Source: Arenicellales bacterium
GTDB taxonomy: Bacteria; Pseudomonadota; Gammaproteobacteria; Arenicellales; UBA868
Direction of reading: 5' to 3'
Assembly (NCBI GenBank): GCA_028825345.1
Contig: JAPKAJ010000028.1
Location: 1-14,275, forward strand
DNA: 14,275 nucleotides
Under the pieces are notes generated by a model. That model did no database searches, was not told where the DNA came from, and was given only the letters and a program-made list of their open reading frames with translations. The position numbers and the translations under genes were made by a program. Shown here piece by piece: positions 1 through 7,209 of the stretch. Every line of letters begins with the position of its first letter. The first letter of the stretch is position 1.

Positions 1-762
1 CACTTCACTCATCTGCGCCACAGAGCCCGCTAAGTTGAATACGTCGGCACCTTGCTTTGGCGTTCTGGCTGCCTGTATAAATATTTTCGCCACATCATCA
101 ACGTATTGAAATCCGTTGTAACCACCAAAGCTGATGCGGTAATTCTCATTTCGCACTGCCGCGAGCATCGCCTGGGTGGGGGTGGATGTCACACCTTGGT
201 CACGCCCGGGCCCGTAGACGGTATAGGGGCGAAGGCCAATACTGGCGATCTGGTTATCCTGCCAGTACACCGTTGCGGTACCCTCGTTGGCCTGCTTGTA
301 GACGCCATAATGTGTTTGTGGATGCAGCACCGCATCATGTTGCAAGAGCTTAGTTGAATAAAATTCACTGCTACCAAAGACCGCGATGCTGCTGGCATAG
401 ACCAACTGGCTGATACCGGCTTCCTTGGCGGCTTCGAATAGATTTGCCGTGCCCACGACATTGACTGCAGCACCGAGCGGCGGGTCTGCCTTGCAAAAAG
501 GAACTTGAAGGGCGCCCAGGTGAATGATATGGGTCGCACCGGATTGCGTTACTGATCGTTTGACAGTATCGGTATCAGTCACATCTCCTTTGATAAAATT
601 TACCGCGTCGAGCTCTTTTTGGGTCATGATCAGCTCGAGTCGATGCCGATTCGAACTGAGATCAAACACAGTAACAGGGGTGTTTGATTGCACCAGATTT
701 CGCACGACCCAGGCGCCAATACAACCCATGGCACCCGTGACAAAAAAGTGTTCATTACTCAT
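1..762 (-). CDS. NAD-dependent epimerase/dehydratase (extended SDR), 3' end outside window
   Basis: The minus-strand frame is open from an ATG at 762-760 to base 1 (254 codons, no stop), so the C-terminus lies outside the window. A GAGGA ribosome site sits about 7 bases before the ATG. The N-terminus VTGAMGCIG (residues 8-16) is the GxxGxxG Rossmann loop, and D34 at the end of strand 2 (VFDL) suggests NAD(H). Ser124-Ser125 (YASSIAVFG), Tyr152 and Lys156 give the SDR catalytic set, and LRPYTVYGPGRD (177-188) is the usual substrate-domain motif of sugar-nucleotide and aldose epimerases. The family acts on nucleotide sugars, sugar acids or related hydroxy compounds in the cytoplasm. The gene is divergent from the MFS permease, and a sugar-acid link is inferred only from the neighbours. 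The exact substrate is unknown. Family assignment is firm. Confidence 0.9.
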   Translation of the reverse strand, partial: MSNEHFFVTGAMGCIGAWVVRNLVQSNTPVTVFDLSSNRHRLELIMTQKELDAVNFIKGDVTDTDTVKRSVTQSGATHIIHLGALQVPFCKADPPLGAAVNVVGTANLFEAAKEAGISQLVYASSIAVFGSSEFYSTKLLQHDAVLHPQTHYGVYKQANEGTATVYWQDNQIASIGLRPYTVYGPGRDQGVTSTPTQAMLAAVRNENYRISFGGYNGFQYVDDVAKIFIQAARTPKQGADVFNLAGSVAQMSEV

Positions 763-910
763 CGGAATTCCTCGTTAGTTATCGGTTTGGTACGCCGTGG
801 GTTTGTATAGCGTTCGGTATATTCCAATGGGAGATACTCCTTGTTTACGACGTTGGTTGCAACCGACGCAGGCGGAAAAATTAAAAGCAGAGGTCATCTA
901 TCCCAAATTC

Positions 911-939
911 CTGACAATTGTGCATCGGGAATGTATAGT
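911..939 (+). promoter_or_regulatory. Sigma70-type promoter for the MFS permease
   Basis: CTGACA (911-916) and TATAGT (934-939) each match the consensus at five of six bases and are separated by exactly 17 bases. Transcription would start near 946, giving a leader of roughly 165-215 bases before the permease start. This is the best-matching promoter I found in the window, assigned by eye. Confidence 0.6.
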
Positions 940-1021
940 GCGACTCTACCAGTATCGCTCAGCGGCAAAGGTTTACCCACCGCTGGAGCCGCGTTGTTCT
1001 GACTGGCAACAGATTGTCTGT

Positions 1022-1039
1022 CGACGATGTCTTTCGTCG
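1022..1039 (+). other. Leader hairpin upstream of the MFS gene
   Basis: CGACGA (1022-1027) and TCGTCG (1034-1039) form a perfect 6-bp stem with a 6-base loop, inside the predicted 5' leader of the permease mRNA. No U-run follows, so it does not look like a terminator. It could be an operator or a structural element. Function is not known. Confidence 0.3.
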
Positions 1040-1111
1040 GAGCGATCTGGTTCAATCCACCCGTTTTGAGCTGGCGATGACAAACCGGGTTTCCCTGATA
1101 TCTGGCAGGAG

Positions 1112-2449
1112 ATGCGGTTTGTGGCAACGCACGAGCCAGGCAATAGTGAGAATGCAAGAGTGAATCATCGATCAAACTGGTTTTATGGTTGGACCGTTGT
1201 CGCGGTCTGCACAGTGACCATGACGCTGGGTTATGGTGTGCGCCATTCCTTTGCGGTTTTCTTTACCCCAATACTCGACCAGTTTGGGTGGAGTCGAGGC
1301 AGTACCGCCATAATGTTGTCCCTTCACCTGTTGGTCTATGGCGCTGTTGCACCATTTACGGGGGCGCTGAGCGATCGTTGGCGGCCCAAGCGAATGATTT
1401 TACTCGGCGCCGGCATCACCGCCTTAGCAACCGCCGCTTGTGGCCTCGCCTCCGAGTTGTGGCACTTCTATATTATCTTTGGGGTTGTCACACCCATTGG
1501 CCTGGCTCTTATCGGGGCTCCCGTCATCAATCCGACGATTACCAACTGGTTCTACAAGTTCCGGGGGATAGCCTTCAGTTTGGCACAGATGGGTGGTGGA
1601 CTCAGTTTTCTCTTCGCCATTTATGCGGAAACCATGATTTCGGCTTTTGGCTGGAGGATGGCCTATTTTGTACTGGGCCTGACGTTGCTGGTCATACTGG
1701 TGCCGCTGTTTCTTCGTTTCTATGTCTACCATCCCAGAGAAAAGAATTTGGAGCCGCTGGGCATCAAGGACGGAAAGTTAGCAAAAGAAGATGCTGCGAC
1801 CGGAGAAGTGGAGCAAGGCGGCTGGACTCTAAAACAAGCGAGCCGCACTTATCAGTTGTGGCTGCTGGTTCTGTCACAGACGTTGTTCTGGGGTGTGGGT
1901 TGCTACATGTTGCTTGCACATCAGGTTAAGTTTGCTCAAGACATGGGCTACAGCGCCGGTTTTGCAGCAGCGACTTTTGGCCTGTTCGGTATTTCAATGG
2001 TGATTGGACAATTGAGCGCGTCGATTTCTGACAAGATCGGAAGGGAGACAGTATTGGTTTTGGGTTGCGCCCTTGCTATTGGATCGGTGTTTGTCTTGAC
2101 CTTGGTGAAGGATGCCTCGCAATCTTGGATGTTATACACATACGCCATCGGATTTGGACTGGGGGCTGGCCTTCAGGCACCCACGGTGTTTGTGGGTGCA
2201 TCGGATATTTTTTCCGGCCGGCACTTTGGTGCAATCAATGGGTTGATCCTGGGTGGTATGGGGATCGGTGGCGCAGCCGGCCCGTGGATCGGCGGATACA
2301 TTCATGATCTTTTTGGCAGTTACCGATATGCCTTTGGCCTGTCTATGTTGTGTTTTGCACTATCGGCAGCTGCTTTCGTAATTGCCGCTCCACGGCGCGC
2401 ACTGCCACCGCCGCCGGGTTATGTCAGTGTGGCGCCGGCAAAAGAATAA
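1112..2449 (+). CDS. MFS permease, monocarboxylate/oxalate-formate antiporter-like
   Basis: A 445-residue inner-membrane carrier with about twelve hydrophobic helices in two halves, separated by a charged loop near residues 198-238. The first helix begins at WFYGWTVV, a hallmark of the monocarboxylate-transporter/OFA branch. The loop 2-3 signature is seen as GALSDRWRPKR, and its second-half copy is GQLSASISDKIGRE. FGWSRGSTA after helix 1 is also typical of this branch. The probable role is uptake or efflux of a small organic acid. The start is uncertain: the ATG at 1112 has AGGAG almost touching it, while GTG at 1160 (residue 17) lies just before the first helix and could be the true start. 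It is divergent from the epimerase and convergent with the FAH gene. The substrate cannot be deduced. Confidence 0.92.
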   Translation: MRFVATHEPGNSENARVNHRSNWFYGWTVVAVCTVTMTLGYGVRHSFAVFFTPILDQFGWSRGSTAIMLSLHLLVYGAVAPFTGALSDRWRPKRMILLGAGITALATAACGLASELWHFYIIFGVVTPIGLALIGAPVINPTITNWFYKFRGIAFSLAQMGGGLSFLFAIYAETMISAFGWRMAYFVLGLTLLVILVPLFLRFYVYHPREKNLEPLGIKDGKLAKEDAATGEVEQGGWTLKQASRTYQLWLLVLSQTLFWGVGCYMLLAHQVKFAQDMGYSAGFAAATFGLFGISMVIGQLSASISDKIGRETVLVLGCALAIGSVFVLTLVKDASQSWMLYTYAIGFGLGAGLQAPTVFVGASDIFSGRHFGAINGLILGGMGIGGAAGPWIGGYIHDLFGSYRYAFGLSMLCFALSAAAFVIAAPRRALPPPPGYVSVAPAKE

Positions 2450-2470
2450 AACGGCTGTTGTGGCTAAGAT

Positions 2471-3316
2471 TCAGGCGCTGTCGACCACCTGCTGCTGTTG
2501 CAGACCGAGGCCCTCGACACTGAGTCTGACGACATCTCCAGGTTGCAGATAAACCGGCGGCTTCATGCCGTGGCCGACGCCGGGTGGGGTGCCAGTGGCT
2601 ATGACATCTCCCGCTTGCAGACTCATGCACTGACTGAGGTAGGAAACAATCTGGCTGACTGGAAAGATCATCGTGCGGGTATTGCCATCCTGATGACGCT
2701 TATCATTAACTTCTAACCACATATCCAGATTTTGCGGGTCAGGGACTTCGTTGCGTGTGACCAGCCAGGGTCCGATCGGGCCATAGGTATCACCTGATTT
2801 CCCTTTAATCCATTGGCCGCCTTGTTCCAGTTGCCATTGCCGTTCAGAGACGTCATTGATTACACAATATCCGGCCACATGATCGAGTGCGTTCTCCTGG
2901 GATACATATTTGGTGTGCGCCCCAATAACAATGCCGAGCTCTACTTCCCAGTCGGTTTTGACCGATCCCCGAATTAATTCGATGTTGTCGTTGGGCCCCG
3001 AGATAGCACTGGTGGTTTTCATAAACACGATCGGCTCGGATGGAATAGGCATTCCGGTTTCCTTGGCGTGATCGGTGTAGTTAAGGCCAATACAGACAAA
3101 TTTACCGATTTGACCGACACAGGGTCCGAGGCGGGGATTGCCTTCAACGCGGGGCAAACTGCTTGGGTCTATCGATGCAATTCGCTCAAGTTCACCCGCT
3201 TGGACGGTCGCAGGCGAAATGTCATCTACTATGGATGACAAATCTCGAATGCTGCCTTGGTCATCGAGTATGCCAGGCTTCTCCGCACCGACTTCTCCAT
3301 ATCGCACTAATCTCAT
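2471..3316 (-). CDS. FAH-family hydrolase, 2,4-diketo-3-deoxy-sugar-acid hydrolase-like
   Basis: A 281-residue cytoplasmic enzyme of the fumarylacetoacetate-hydrolase superfamily. The N-terminal cap is residues 1-70 and the catalytic fold begins at KFVCIGLNYTDHAKE (72-86). The divalent-metal ligands are seen as E124 and E126 (WEVELG) with D155 (NDVSER). H83 and E86 lie in the usual lid position, and TGTPPGVG (241-248) is the conserved C-terminal turn. Length and motifs resemble proteins annotated as ureidoglycolate lyase or 2,4-diketo-3-deoxy-L-fuconate/rhamnonate hydrolase, which cleave a diketo acid to pyruvate plus a second acid. The SDR and enolase-type neighbours favour the sugar-acid role (inference). 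A GAGGGAG ribosome site lies 5 bases before the ATG. It is divergent from the SDR at 3629. Confidence 0.88.
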   Translation of the reverse strand: MRLVRYGEVGAEKPGILDDQGSIRDLSSIVDDISPATVQAGELERIASIDPSSLPRVEGNPRLGPCVGQIGKFVCIGLNYTDHAKETGMPIPSEPIVFMKTTSAISGPNDNIELIRGSVKTDWEVELGIVIGAHTKYVSQENALDHVAGYCVINDVSERQWQLEQGGQWIKGKSGDTYGPIGPWLVTRNEVPDPQNLDMWLEVNDKRHQDGNTRTMIFPVSQIVSYLSQCMSLQAGDVIATGTPPGVGHGMKPPVYLQPGDVVRLSVEGLGLQQQQVVDSA

Positions 3317-3405
3317 AATGGCTCCCTCGCCGTTGATTTAGATGAAAACGCAGTGGTGGTCCCCTGAAAAAATCTTGGTGACAATGGATTCCACACGTCG
3401 GTGCT

Positions 3406-3417
3406 ATTGTATGCAAT
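3406..3417. promoter_or_regulatory. Candidate GntR (FCD-type) operator
   Basis: ATTGTATGCAAT has inverted ATTG/CAAT half-sites around a TATG core, close to the TTGTATnCAA-type sites bound by several FCD-subfamily GntR regulators of sugar-acid and organic-acid catabolism (family knowledge). On the minus strand the same bases contain TACAAT, a possible -10 of the FAH gene, so a bound repressor would block it. I found no second copy elsewhere in the window, which weakens the case. Confidence 0.35.
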
Positions 3418-3480
3418 TGCGTCGCCAGCGGCGACTGAAACCGGCTAGAGTGGTTGGTGGGTAACCCACAAGAAATTCGA

Positions 3481-3509
3481 TTGGCCGTGCAACCGGCGTA
3501 GCGTAGAAT
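3481..3509 (+). promoter_or_regulatory. Candidate promoter for the SDR-DMT-barrel operon
   Basis: TTGGCC (3481-3486, four of six matches to -35) and TAGAAT (3504-3509, five of six to -10) are spaced by 17 bases. The predicted transcript starts near 3516 and has a leader of about 113 bases before the SDR start. The GTGGGT/ACCCAC repeat lies just upstream of the -35, where an activator would sit. Confidence 0.4.
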
Positions 3510-3628
3510 GATAGTGAACCGAAAATTCGGATTGTGGGTGCTCCCCGGGAGTTGCCTTCCAGGCGGGTGTCAGCACTGGGTGGCACGACACCGCAATCTT
3601 CAATTAATACAGGACAGAGCATAAGAAA

Positions 3629-4381
3629 ATGAGCATGGAACTTGCGAATAAAGTGGCCCTGGTGACGGGAGGTTCCCGTGGAATCGGCCGCGCAGCCAGC
3701 ATTGCCCTTGGGCAGGCCGGGGCAAAGATTGCGGTGAACTATATGCACGATGACGCTGCGGCGAAGGCGACATTGTCTGAGATCGAAGAGGTTGGCGGCG
3801 GCGGTGCAATCTACCAGGCAGACGTGGCGGACGAATCAGCGGTTCAGGGAATGATCAAGGACATTGAGCAGGCACTTGGTCCGATAGACATACTGGTCAC
3901 CAGCGCAGGCATCATGAGTGTGCAGCATCACAGCAAGATAACGCTTGAAAATTACCGCGAGATTATGACCACCAATGTTGACGGAACCTTTATCCCCATC
4001 ATGGCGGTTAAAGATGGCATGATTGCTCGAGGTGTCGGATCTATTGTTTGTATTGCGTCGGTTGCCGGATTGCGGGCGCGACCCACGATGATTCCATACA
4101 GTGTCTCAAAAGCGGCTGTGATCGGGCTGACACGGAGTTTCGCTGCGGCCTTGGGGCCCCAGGTCCGGGTTAACGGTGTGGCGCCAGGGCTTATTCAAAC
4201 AGATATGACTAAGGATATGCAGTCCTCTGCAAAAGAGGCGATGAAAGAAGAGGCGTTTCTTAAGAGGCTGGGTGTGCCTGAAGATATTTCCCAGGCGGTC
4301 CTGTTTCTGGCTTCTGATCGTGCAAGTTTTGTTTCTGGACAGACATTTGTAGTTGACGGCGGGCGGGTGACGATTCCCTGA
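3629..4381 (+). CDS. Classical SDR oxidoreductase (FabG-like), probable sugar-acid dehydrogenase
   Basis: A 250-residue classical short-chain dehydrogenase of normal length. The cofactor loop is TGGSRGIG (13-20), D64 marks the adenine pocket, and TSAG (91-94) replaces the usual NNAG. The catalytic residues are N116, S144, Y157 and K161 (YSVSK). VNGVAPGLIQTDM (181-193) is the conserved strand-6 region. Strand 2 ends VNYMHD with no acidic residue directly after the strand, which favours NADP(H), as in FabG. It may oxidise a hydroxy or 2-keto-3-deoxy acid, judged from its neighbours; a housekeeping FabG is less likely because no fatty-acid genes are nearby. ATG at 3635 (second Met) is an alternative start. 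The next gene begins 22 bases downstream, so the two are probably cotranscribed. Confidence 0.9.
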   Translation: MSMELANKVALVTGGSRGIGRAASIALGQAGAKIAVNYMHDDAAAKATLSEIEEVGGGGAIYQADVADESAVQGMIKDIEQALGPIDILVTSAGIMSVQHHSKITLENYREIMTTNVDGTFIPIMAVKDGMIARGVGSIVCIASVAGLRARPTMIPYSVSKAAVIGLTRSFAAALGPQVRVNGVAPGLIQTDMTKDMQSSAKEAMKEEAFLKRLGVPEDISQAVLFLASDRASFVSGQTFVVDGGRVTIP

Positions 4382-4403
4382 ATGTTGGTTGATTTTTAGT
4401 TAG

Positions 4404-5312
4404 TTGAGCACCTTTCATCGCCATACGATTGCCGCATTGCCGCTGCAGGCGGTTCTCATCAGCATCGTGATACACGCCTTGTGGGGCGGTAATCCTGTGG
4501 CCGCCAAATTCGGTCTGCTTGTTTTCCCTCCGATGTGGAGTGCTTTCATTCGCTTCGTTATCGGTATTGTTTGTATCGTCGGCTGGGCCGCACTTCGTGG
4601 AATACCCATGTGGCCTAAGCCCGGGGAGTGGCGCTTGTTGGTCATGCTCGGGATTCTATTTGTCCTGCAGATTGGCACCATGTATATCGGATTCGACCTC
4701 ACCCAGACTTCCATCGCAGTAATTTTGATTTCTACCAATCCGTTCTTTGCAGCCCTCGCGGCGCATTTCATCATCGTCGGTGACCATTTAAGCACTCGTA
4801 AGGTTATAGGACTCATCGTCGCGTTCGCTGGCATTGTCGTGGTGTTGTTAGGTGGCTTTACCTTTGAAAACTTGAACCGCATTGGCTTGGGTGGTGTCAT
4901 AGTGCTCGTGAGTGCAGTTTTGTTAGGGCTGCGGCTGGTATTCATGGCCAAGGTGCAGCAGAAGATTTCTGGTGTTCGTGTAGTGCTCTGGCAGATGATT
5001 CTTTCGTTACCACTGTTTGCCATCGCTGGAGCCACACTGGAAACCATTCGCTGGGAGAACCTCGCTTTTGCGCCAATTGCCGGGATGCTTTACCAAGGCG
5101 TTGTGATCGCCGGCTTGGGGATGATGGTGATTTCCTATCTATTAAGTCGATACACAGCAAGCGTTATTGCAAGTTTCAACTTTATCTCTCCAGTGTCAGG
5201 TGTATTGCTCAGCGCCGTTTTCCTGGGGGACCAAATAACCCCTGTTATTATTTACGGTGTGGTACTCGTTGGCGTGGGACTTTACTTTGTCTCACGGCCC
5301 AAAGTAGTTTGA
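4404..5312 (+). CDS. EamA/DMT-superfamily permease
   Basis: A 302-residue membrane protein with about ten hydrophobic segments in two EamA repeats (roughly residues 15-150 and 160-297). The family signature near the first helix is HALWGGNPVAAKFG (24-37), and ISPVSGVLLSAVFLGD (246-261) with the following helix is the standard C-terminal repeat ending. DMT carriers usually export or exchange amino acids, sugars or other small metabolites at the inner membrane; the substrate here is unknown. The start is uncertain: the frame opens with TTG at 4404, directly after an in-frame TAG, with no good ribosome site and no in-frame ATG before the first helix. Translation may depend on coupling to the SDR gene, which ends 22 bases upstream. 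Confidence 0.85.
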   Translation: MSTFHRHTIAALPLQAVLISIVIHALWGGNPVAAKFGLLVFPPMWSAFIRFVIGIVCIVGWAALRGIPMWPKPGEWRLLVMLGILFVLQIGTMYIGFDLTQTSIAVILISTNPFFAALAAHFIIVGDHLSTRKVIGLIVAFAGIVVVLLGGFTFENLNRIGLGGVIVLVSAVLLGLRLVFMAKVQQKISGVRVVLWQMILSLPLFAIAGATLETIRWENLAFAPIAGMLYQGVVIAGLGMMVISYLLSRYTASVIASFNFISPVSGVLLSAVFLGDQITPVIIYGVVLVGVGLYFVSRPKVV

Positions 5313-5408
5313 ACGGCACGGTACAGGGCTGGGAGATAGGCAGTGTTAATATCTGGCCAAACCAGAGACACTAAACAATCAGACAATAATTCAGGCAAGG
5401 AGGTTGCG

Positions 5409-5771
5409 ATGGCTATTGAAACTCGTTATTTGTTCACAGCGAGCATGGATGTGGATCCGGACAAAGAGGATCTTTTCAACGAGGTATACGATACAGAGCA
5501 CGTACCGAACCTGTATGAAGTACCAGGATTGGTGTCAGTCACCCGATTGGTGAATGAGTCGTTTACCATGGCGATTGGGGGTGAGTTACGGTCGGTTGAG
5601 CCGGGCAGTGAGCCTCGGTACAGCGCGATCTATGAGATTGAAAGTCCAGATGTGATTGCCAGCCCGGAATGGGCGACGGCAGTGGAGAAGGGTCGCTGGC
5701 CAACGGAGGTGCGCCCCTTTACACATAACCGCCACCATCGCTTACAGAAGGTGACAAAAGCGGCCGAGTAG
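5409..5771 (+). CDS. Small protein resembling dimeric alpha/beta-barrel (ferredoxin-like, EthD-like) proteins
   Basis: 120 residues from the ATG at 5409, chosen because a strong AAGGAGG (5397-5403) sits 5 bases upstream; the frame extends further upstream but without such a site. The sequence fits a beta-alpha-beta-beta-alpha-beta fold: strand RYLFTASMDV (6-15), helix with FNEVYDTEHVPNL (23-35), strand LVSVTRLV (41-48), strand RYSAIYEIES (70-79). The E30-H31-xP turn after helix 1 recalls EthD-type and mutarotase-like dimeric barrels. It is soluble with no signal peptide. Proteins of this fold act as monooxygenases, mutarotases, dehydratases or isomerases, so a catalytic role on a pathway intermediate is possible but unproven. 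It is the last gene of the run starting at 3629 and is convergent with the next SDR. Confidence 0.75.
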   Translation: MAIETRYLFTASMDVDPDKEDLFNEVYDTEHVPNLYEVPGLVSVTRLVNESFTMAIGGELRSVEPGSEPRYSAIYEIESPDVIASPEWATAVEKGRWPTEVRPFTHNRHHRLQKVTKAAE

Positions 5772-5814
5772 AAGGGCGGGTGCTGGACCAGAGCGGACTC
5801 AGACCTTGACTTGC

Positions 5815-6561
5815 TTAGACAACGCTGGCGCCCCCATCCATGGGCAGAATAGCCCCGGTCACCTGGCGCGATTCGTCTGAAGCGAGATATACAGCCAGTG
5901 GTGCGGCGTCTTCCGGCTCGCTGGGACCTAGCGGTGTTTTCAAGCGTATTGGGTCATCATCACTGAGCAGTCCACGTACCCGGTCGGTCAGGACGACCCC
6001 TGGCGAGATCGCGTTGACTCGGATACGGGCGTGTGCCCATTGCAAGGCGAGCGCCCGGGTCAAAGTGACGATACCGCCTTTTGCTGCAGTGTACGCATCT
6101 GCACCCGATGTCCCTATCAGTGCCCGAATAGAGGCGCTATTGATAATGGCGCCACCACCTGCTTCGATCAGGTGCGGAATTCCGTAGCGGCAACCGAGCA
6201 CTGCGCCAAAGAGGTTCAGCCGGATCGCGTGCCAGAATTCGTCCAACTCAATCTCGGTGATCAGTCCGTCATTTCCGGTGGCACCGCCGGCGTTGTTATA
6301 AATCACATCCAAGCCGCCAAAAGCTGTGGCTGCCTGCTGAAAAGCGGTTTGCATGGCCTCGGGATCGCCTACGTCGACATGGATAGACAGCGCTTCCCCT
6401 CCCATATCAAGGATTTCCTCGGCCAGTTGGTCATTCTCCTTAGCCTTGATGTCACAGAGCGTTAGTCGGGCGCCCTCCTTGGCAAATAACCGGGCCGTGG
6501 CTCGGCCGATCCCGCTCGCGGATCCTGTGATAAGCGCTCGCTTTCCGTCCAGTCGTCCCAT
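5815..6561 (-). CDS. Classical SDR oxidoreductase, NAD-preferring
   Basis: A 248-residue classical SDR read from ATG at 6561. The frame extends 12 codons upstream to a TTG, but those residues precede the normal SDR start. The motifs are TGSASGIG (12-19), D37 at the end of strand 2 (TLCDI, an NAD(H) determinant), D63, NNAG (89-92), S144 (NSASI), Y157 and K161 (YTAAK), and MDGGASVV at the C-terminus. It resembles cyclohexanol-, L-fucose- or 2-keto-3-deoxy-fuconate-type dehydrogenases, and oxidation of a hydroxyl group in the local pathway is the likely role. It stands alone on the minus strand between two plus-strand runs, with its own extended -10 promoter divergent from the VOC gene. Confidence 0.9.
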   Translation of the reverse strand: MGRLDGKRALITGSASGIGRATARLFAKEGARLTLCDIKAKENDQLAEEILDMGGEALSIHVDVGDPEAMQTAFQQAATAFGGLDVIYNNAGGATGNDGLITEIELDEFWHAIRLNLFGAVLGCRYGIPHLIEAGGGAIINSASIRALIGTSGADAYTAAKGGIVTLTRALALQWAHARIRVNAISPGVVLTDRVRGLLSDDDPIRLKTPLGPSEPEDAAPLAVYLASDESRQVTGAILPMDGGASVV

Positions 6562-6587
6562 GGCACAACTCACTGGTAAAAGAAAAA

Positions 6588-6596
6588 AGTATAGCA
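6588..6596 (-). promoter_or_regulatory. Extended -10 promoter for the minus-strand SDR
   Basis: On the minus strand the bases read TGCTATACT: TATACT (6593-6588) matches the -10 consensus at five of six bases and has the TGn extension just upstream. No good -35 is visible, as is common for extended -10 promoters. Transcription would start near 6581, about 20 bases before the ATG at 6561. This supports that ATG over the upstream TTG, which would fall outside the transcript. Confidence 0.5.
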
Positions 6597-6661
6597 AAGT
6601 CGAGCAAGTATCCCGGGCCGATTAGAATGGTGGTTGGATCATCGTTAACCAGGAATAACAA

Positions 6662-7111
6662 ATGTCGGATTTCCAAATTTTAGCGACCAATCACACCAGC
6701 TTTACCGTCTCCGATCTCGATCGTACGGTGGCGTATTTTCGTGACGCACTGGGGTTTGAAGTTACGTCCAAAGCGCCTAGGGACCCGAAGAAAGTGGCCG
6801 AGATCACGGGTATCGAAGGGGCCCAGGTCATGATTGCCTACGTTCGTGGCGCTGGACACAGCATCGAGCTAATTGAATATCTGGGCCCGAGCGATCGCAC
6901 GTCGGTTCGGCCCAGGCCATGCGACGTTGGATTCGCTCACCTTGCCTATGATGTCGATGATATCGATGCGGCAATTGATAGATCGGCCGAGCATGGCGTT
7001 TTTCCGATCGGATTGGTCACGGTAATAGACCAGGGTCCGAATCAAGGCGGCAGAGTGGCCTACCTGCGGGACAGCGACGGAATTACGATTGAATTTATCC
7101 AGAAACCGTGA
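6662..7111 (+). CDS. VOC-superfamily metalloprotein (glyoxalase/bleomycin-resistance/dioxygenase fold)
   Basis: 149 residues, one complete pair of VOC modules. The four metal ligands expected for a glyoxalase- or methylmalonyl-CoA-epimerase-type site are all present: H11 (NHTSFTV), E69 (SIELIEY), H93 (GFAHLAYDV) and E144 (ITIEFIQ). LDRTVAYFRDALGFE (19-33) is the standard first helix and YLRDSDGITIEF (134-145) the standard last strand pair. A catalytic role as lyase, epimerase or isomerase is therefore likely, but the substrate is unknown. AGGA lies 7 bases before the ATG. It heads the run leading to the uronate-dehydrogenase-like and enolase-family genes, with a 98-base gap to the next start, and is divergent from the SDR at 5815-6561. 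Confidence 0.88.
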   Translation: MSDFQILATNHTSFTVSDLDRTVAYFRDALGFEVTSKAPRDPKKVAEITGIEGAQVMIAYVRGAGHSIELIEYLGPSDRTSVRPRPCDVGFAHLAYDVDDIDAAIDRSAEHGVFPIGLVTVIDQGPNQGGRVAYLRDSDGITIEFIQKP

Positions 7112-7209
7112 CCACCCCAAGGCCGCGGTGAGACCTGGTCGTTTTGTGACTGACCACAGATGTGCTGCCGATAGTGACTACACCAACACAAACTATTCAG
7201 GAGGGGGTA

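Larger units (their letters stand above)
763..1111. other. Divergent intergenic region between epimerase and MFS genes
   Basis: This 349-base stretch has no convincing gene; the short ORFs in it show no recognisable family motif. It holds a good plus-strand promoter at 911-939 and a hairpin at 1022-1039 in the transcribed leader of the MFS gene. For the minus-strand epimerase I see only weak -10-like hexamers (near 804-809 and 816-821) without a matching -35. Confidence 0.6.
3317..3628. promoter_or_regulatory. Divergent control region with several inverted repeats
   Basis: This 312-base gap separates the FAH gene (-) from the SDR-DMT-barrel operon (+) and holds no convincing ORF. Perfect-arm inverted repeats are dense: ATTG/CAAT (3406-3417), GTCGCC/GGCGAC (3421-3435), GTGGGT/ACCCAC (3457-3469), CCGAA/TTCGG (3519-3530), CTCCC/GGGAG (3541-3551), and GTGTC/GACAC with a 15-base loop (3567-3591). 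A plus-strand promoter candidate lies between the third and fourth. The first resembles operators of FCD-type GntR regulators. No regulator gene is present in the window, so the binding protein is unknown. Confidence 0.5.

Noticed and set aside
797..1069. 90-codon plus-strand ORF in the epimerase-MFS gap
   Set aside because: It contains the -35/-10 promoter, has no ribosome site, no family motif and an unprotein-like composition.
1189..1929. 246-codon plus-strand ORF inside the MFS gene
   Set aside because: It is Trp/Cys/Arg-rich out-of-frame translation of the MFS gene with no motif of its own.
4415..5047. 210-codon minus-strand ORF inside the DMT gene
   Set aside because: It is antisense to a convincing membrane protein and its composition is that of a reversed hydrophobic gene.
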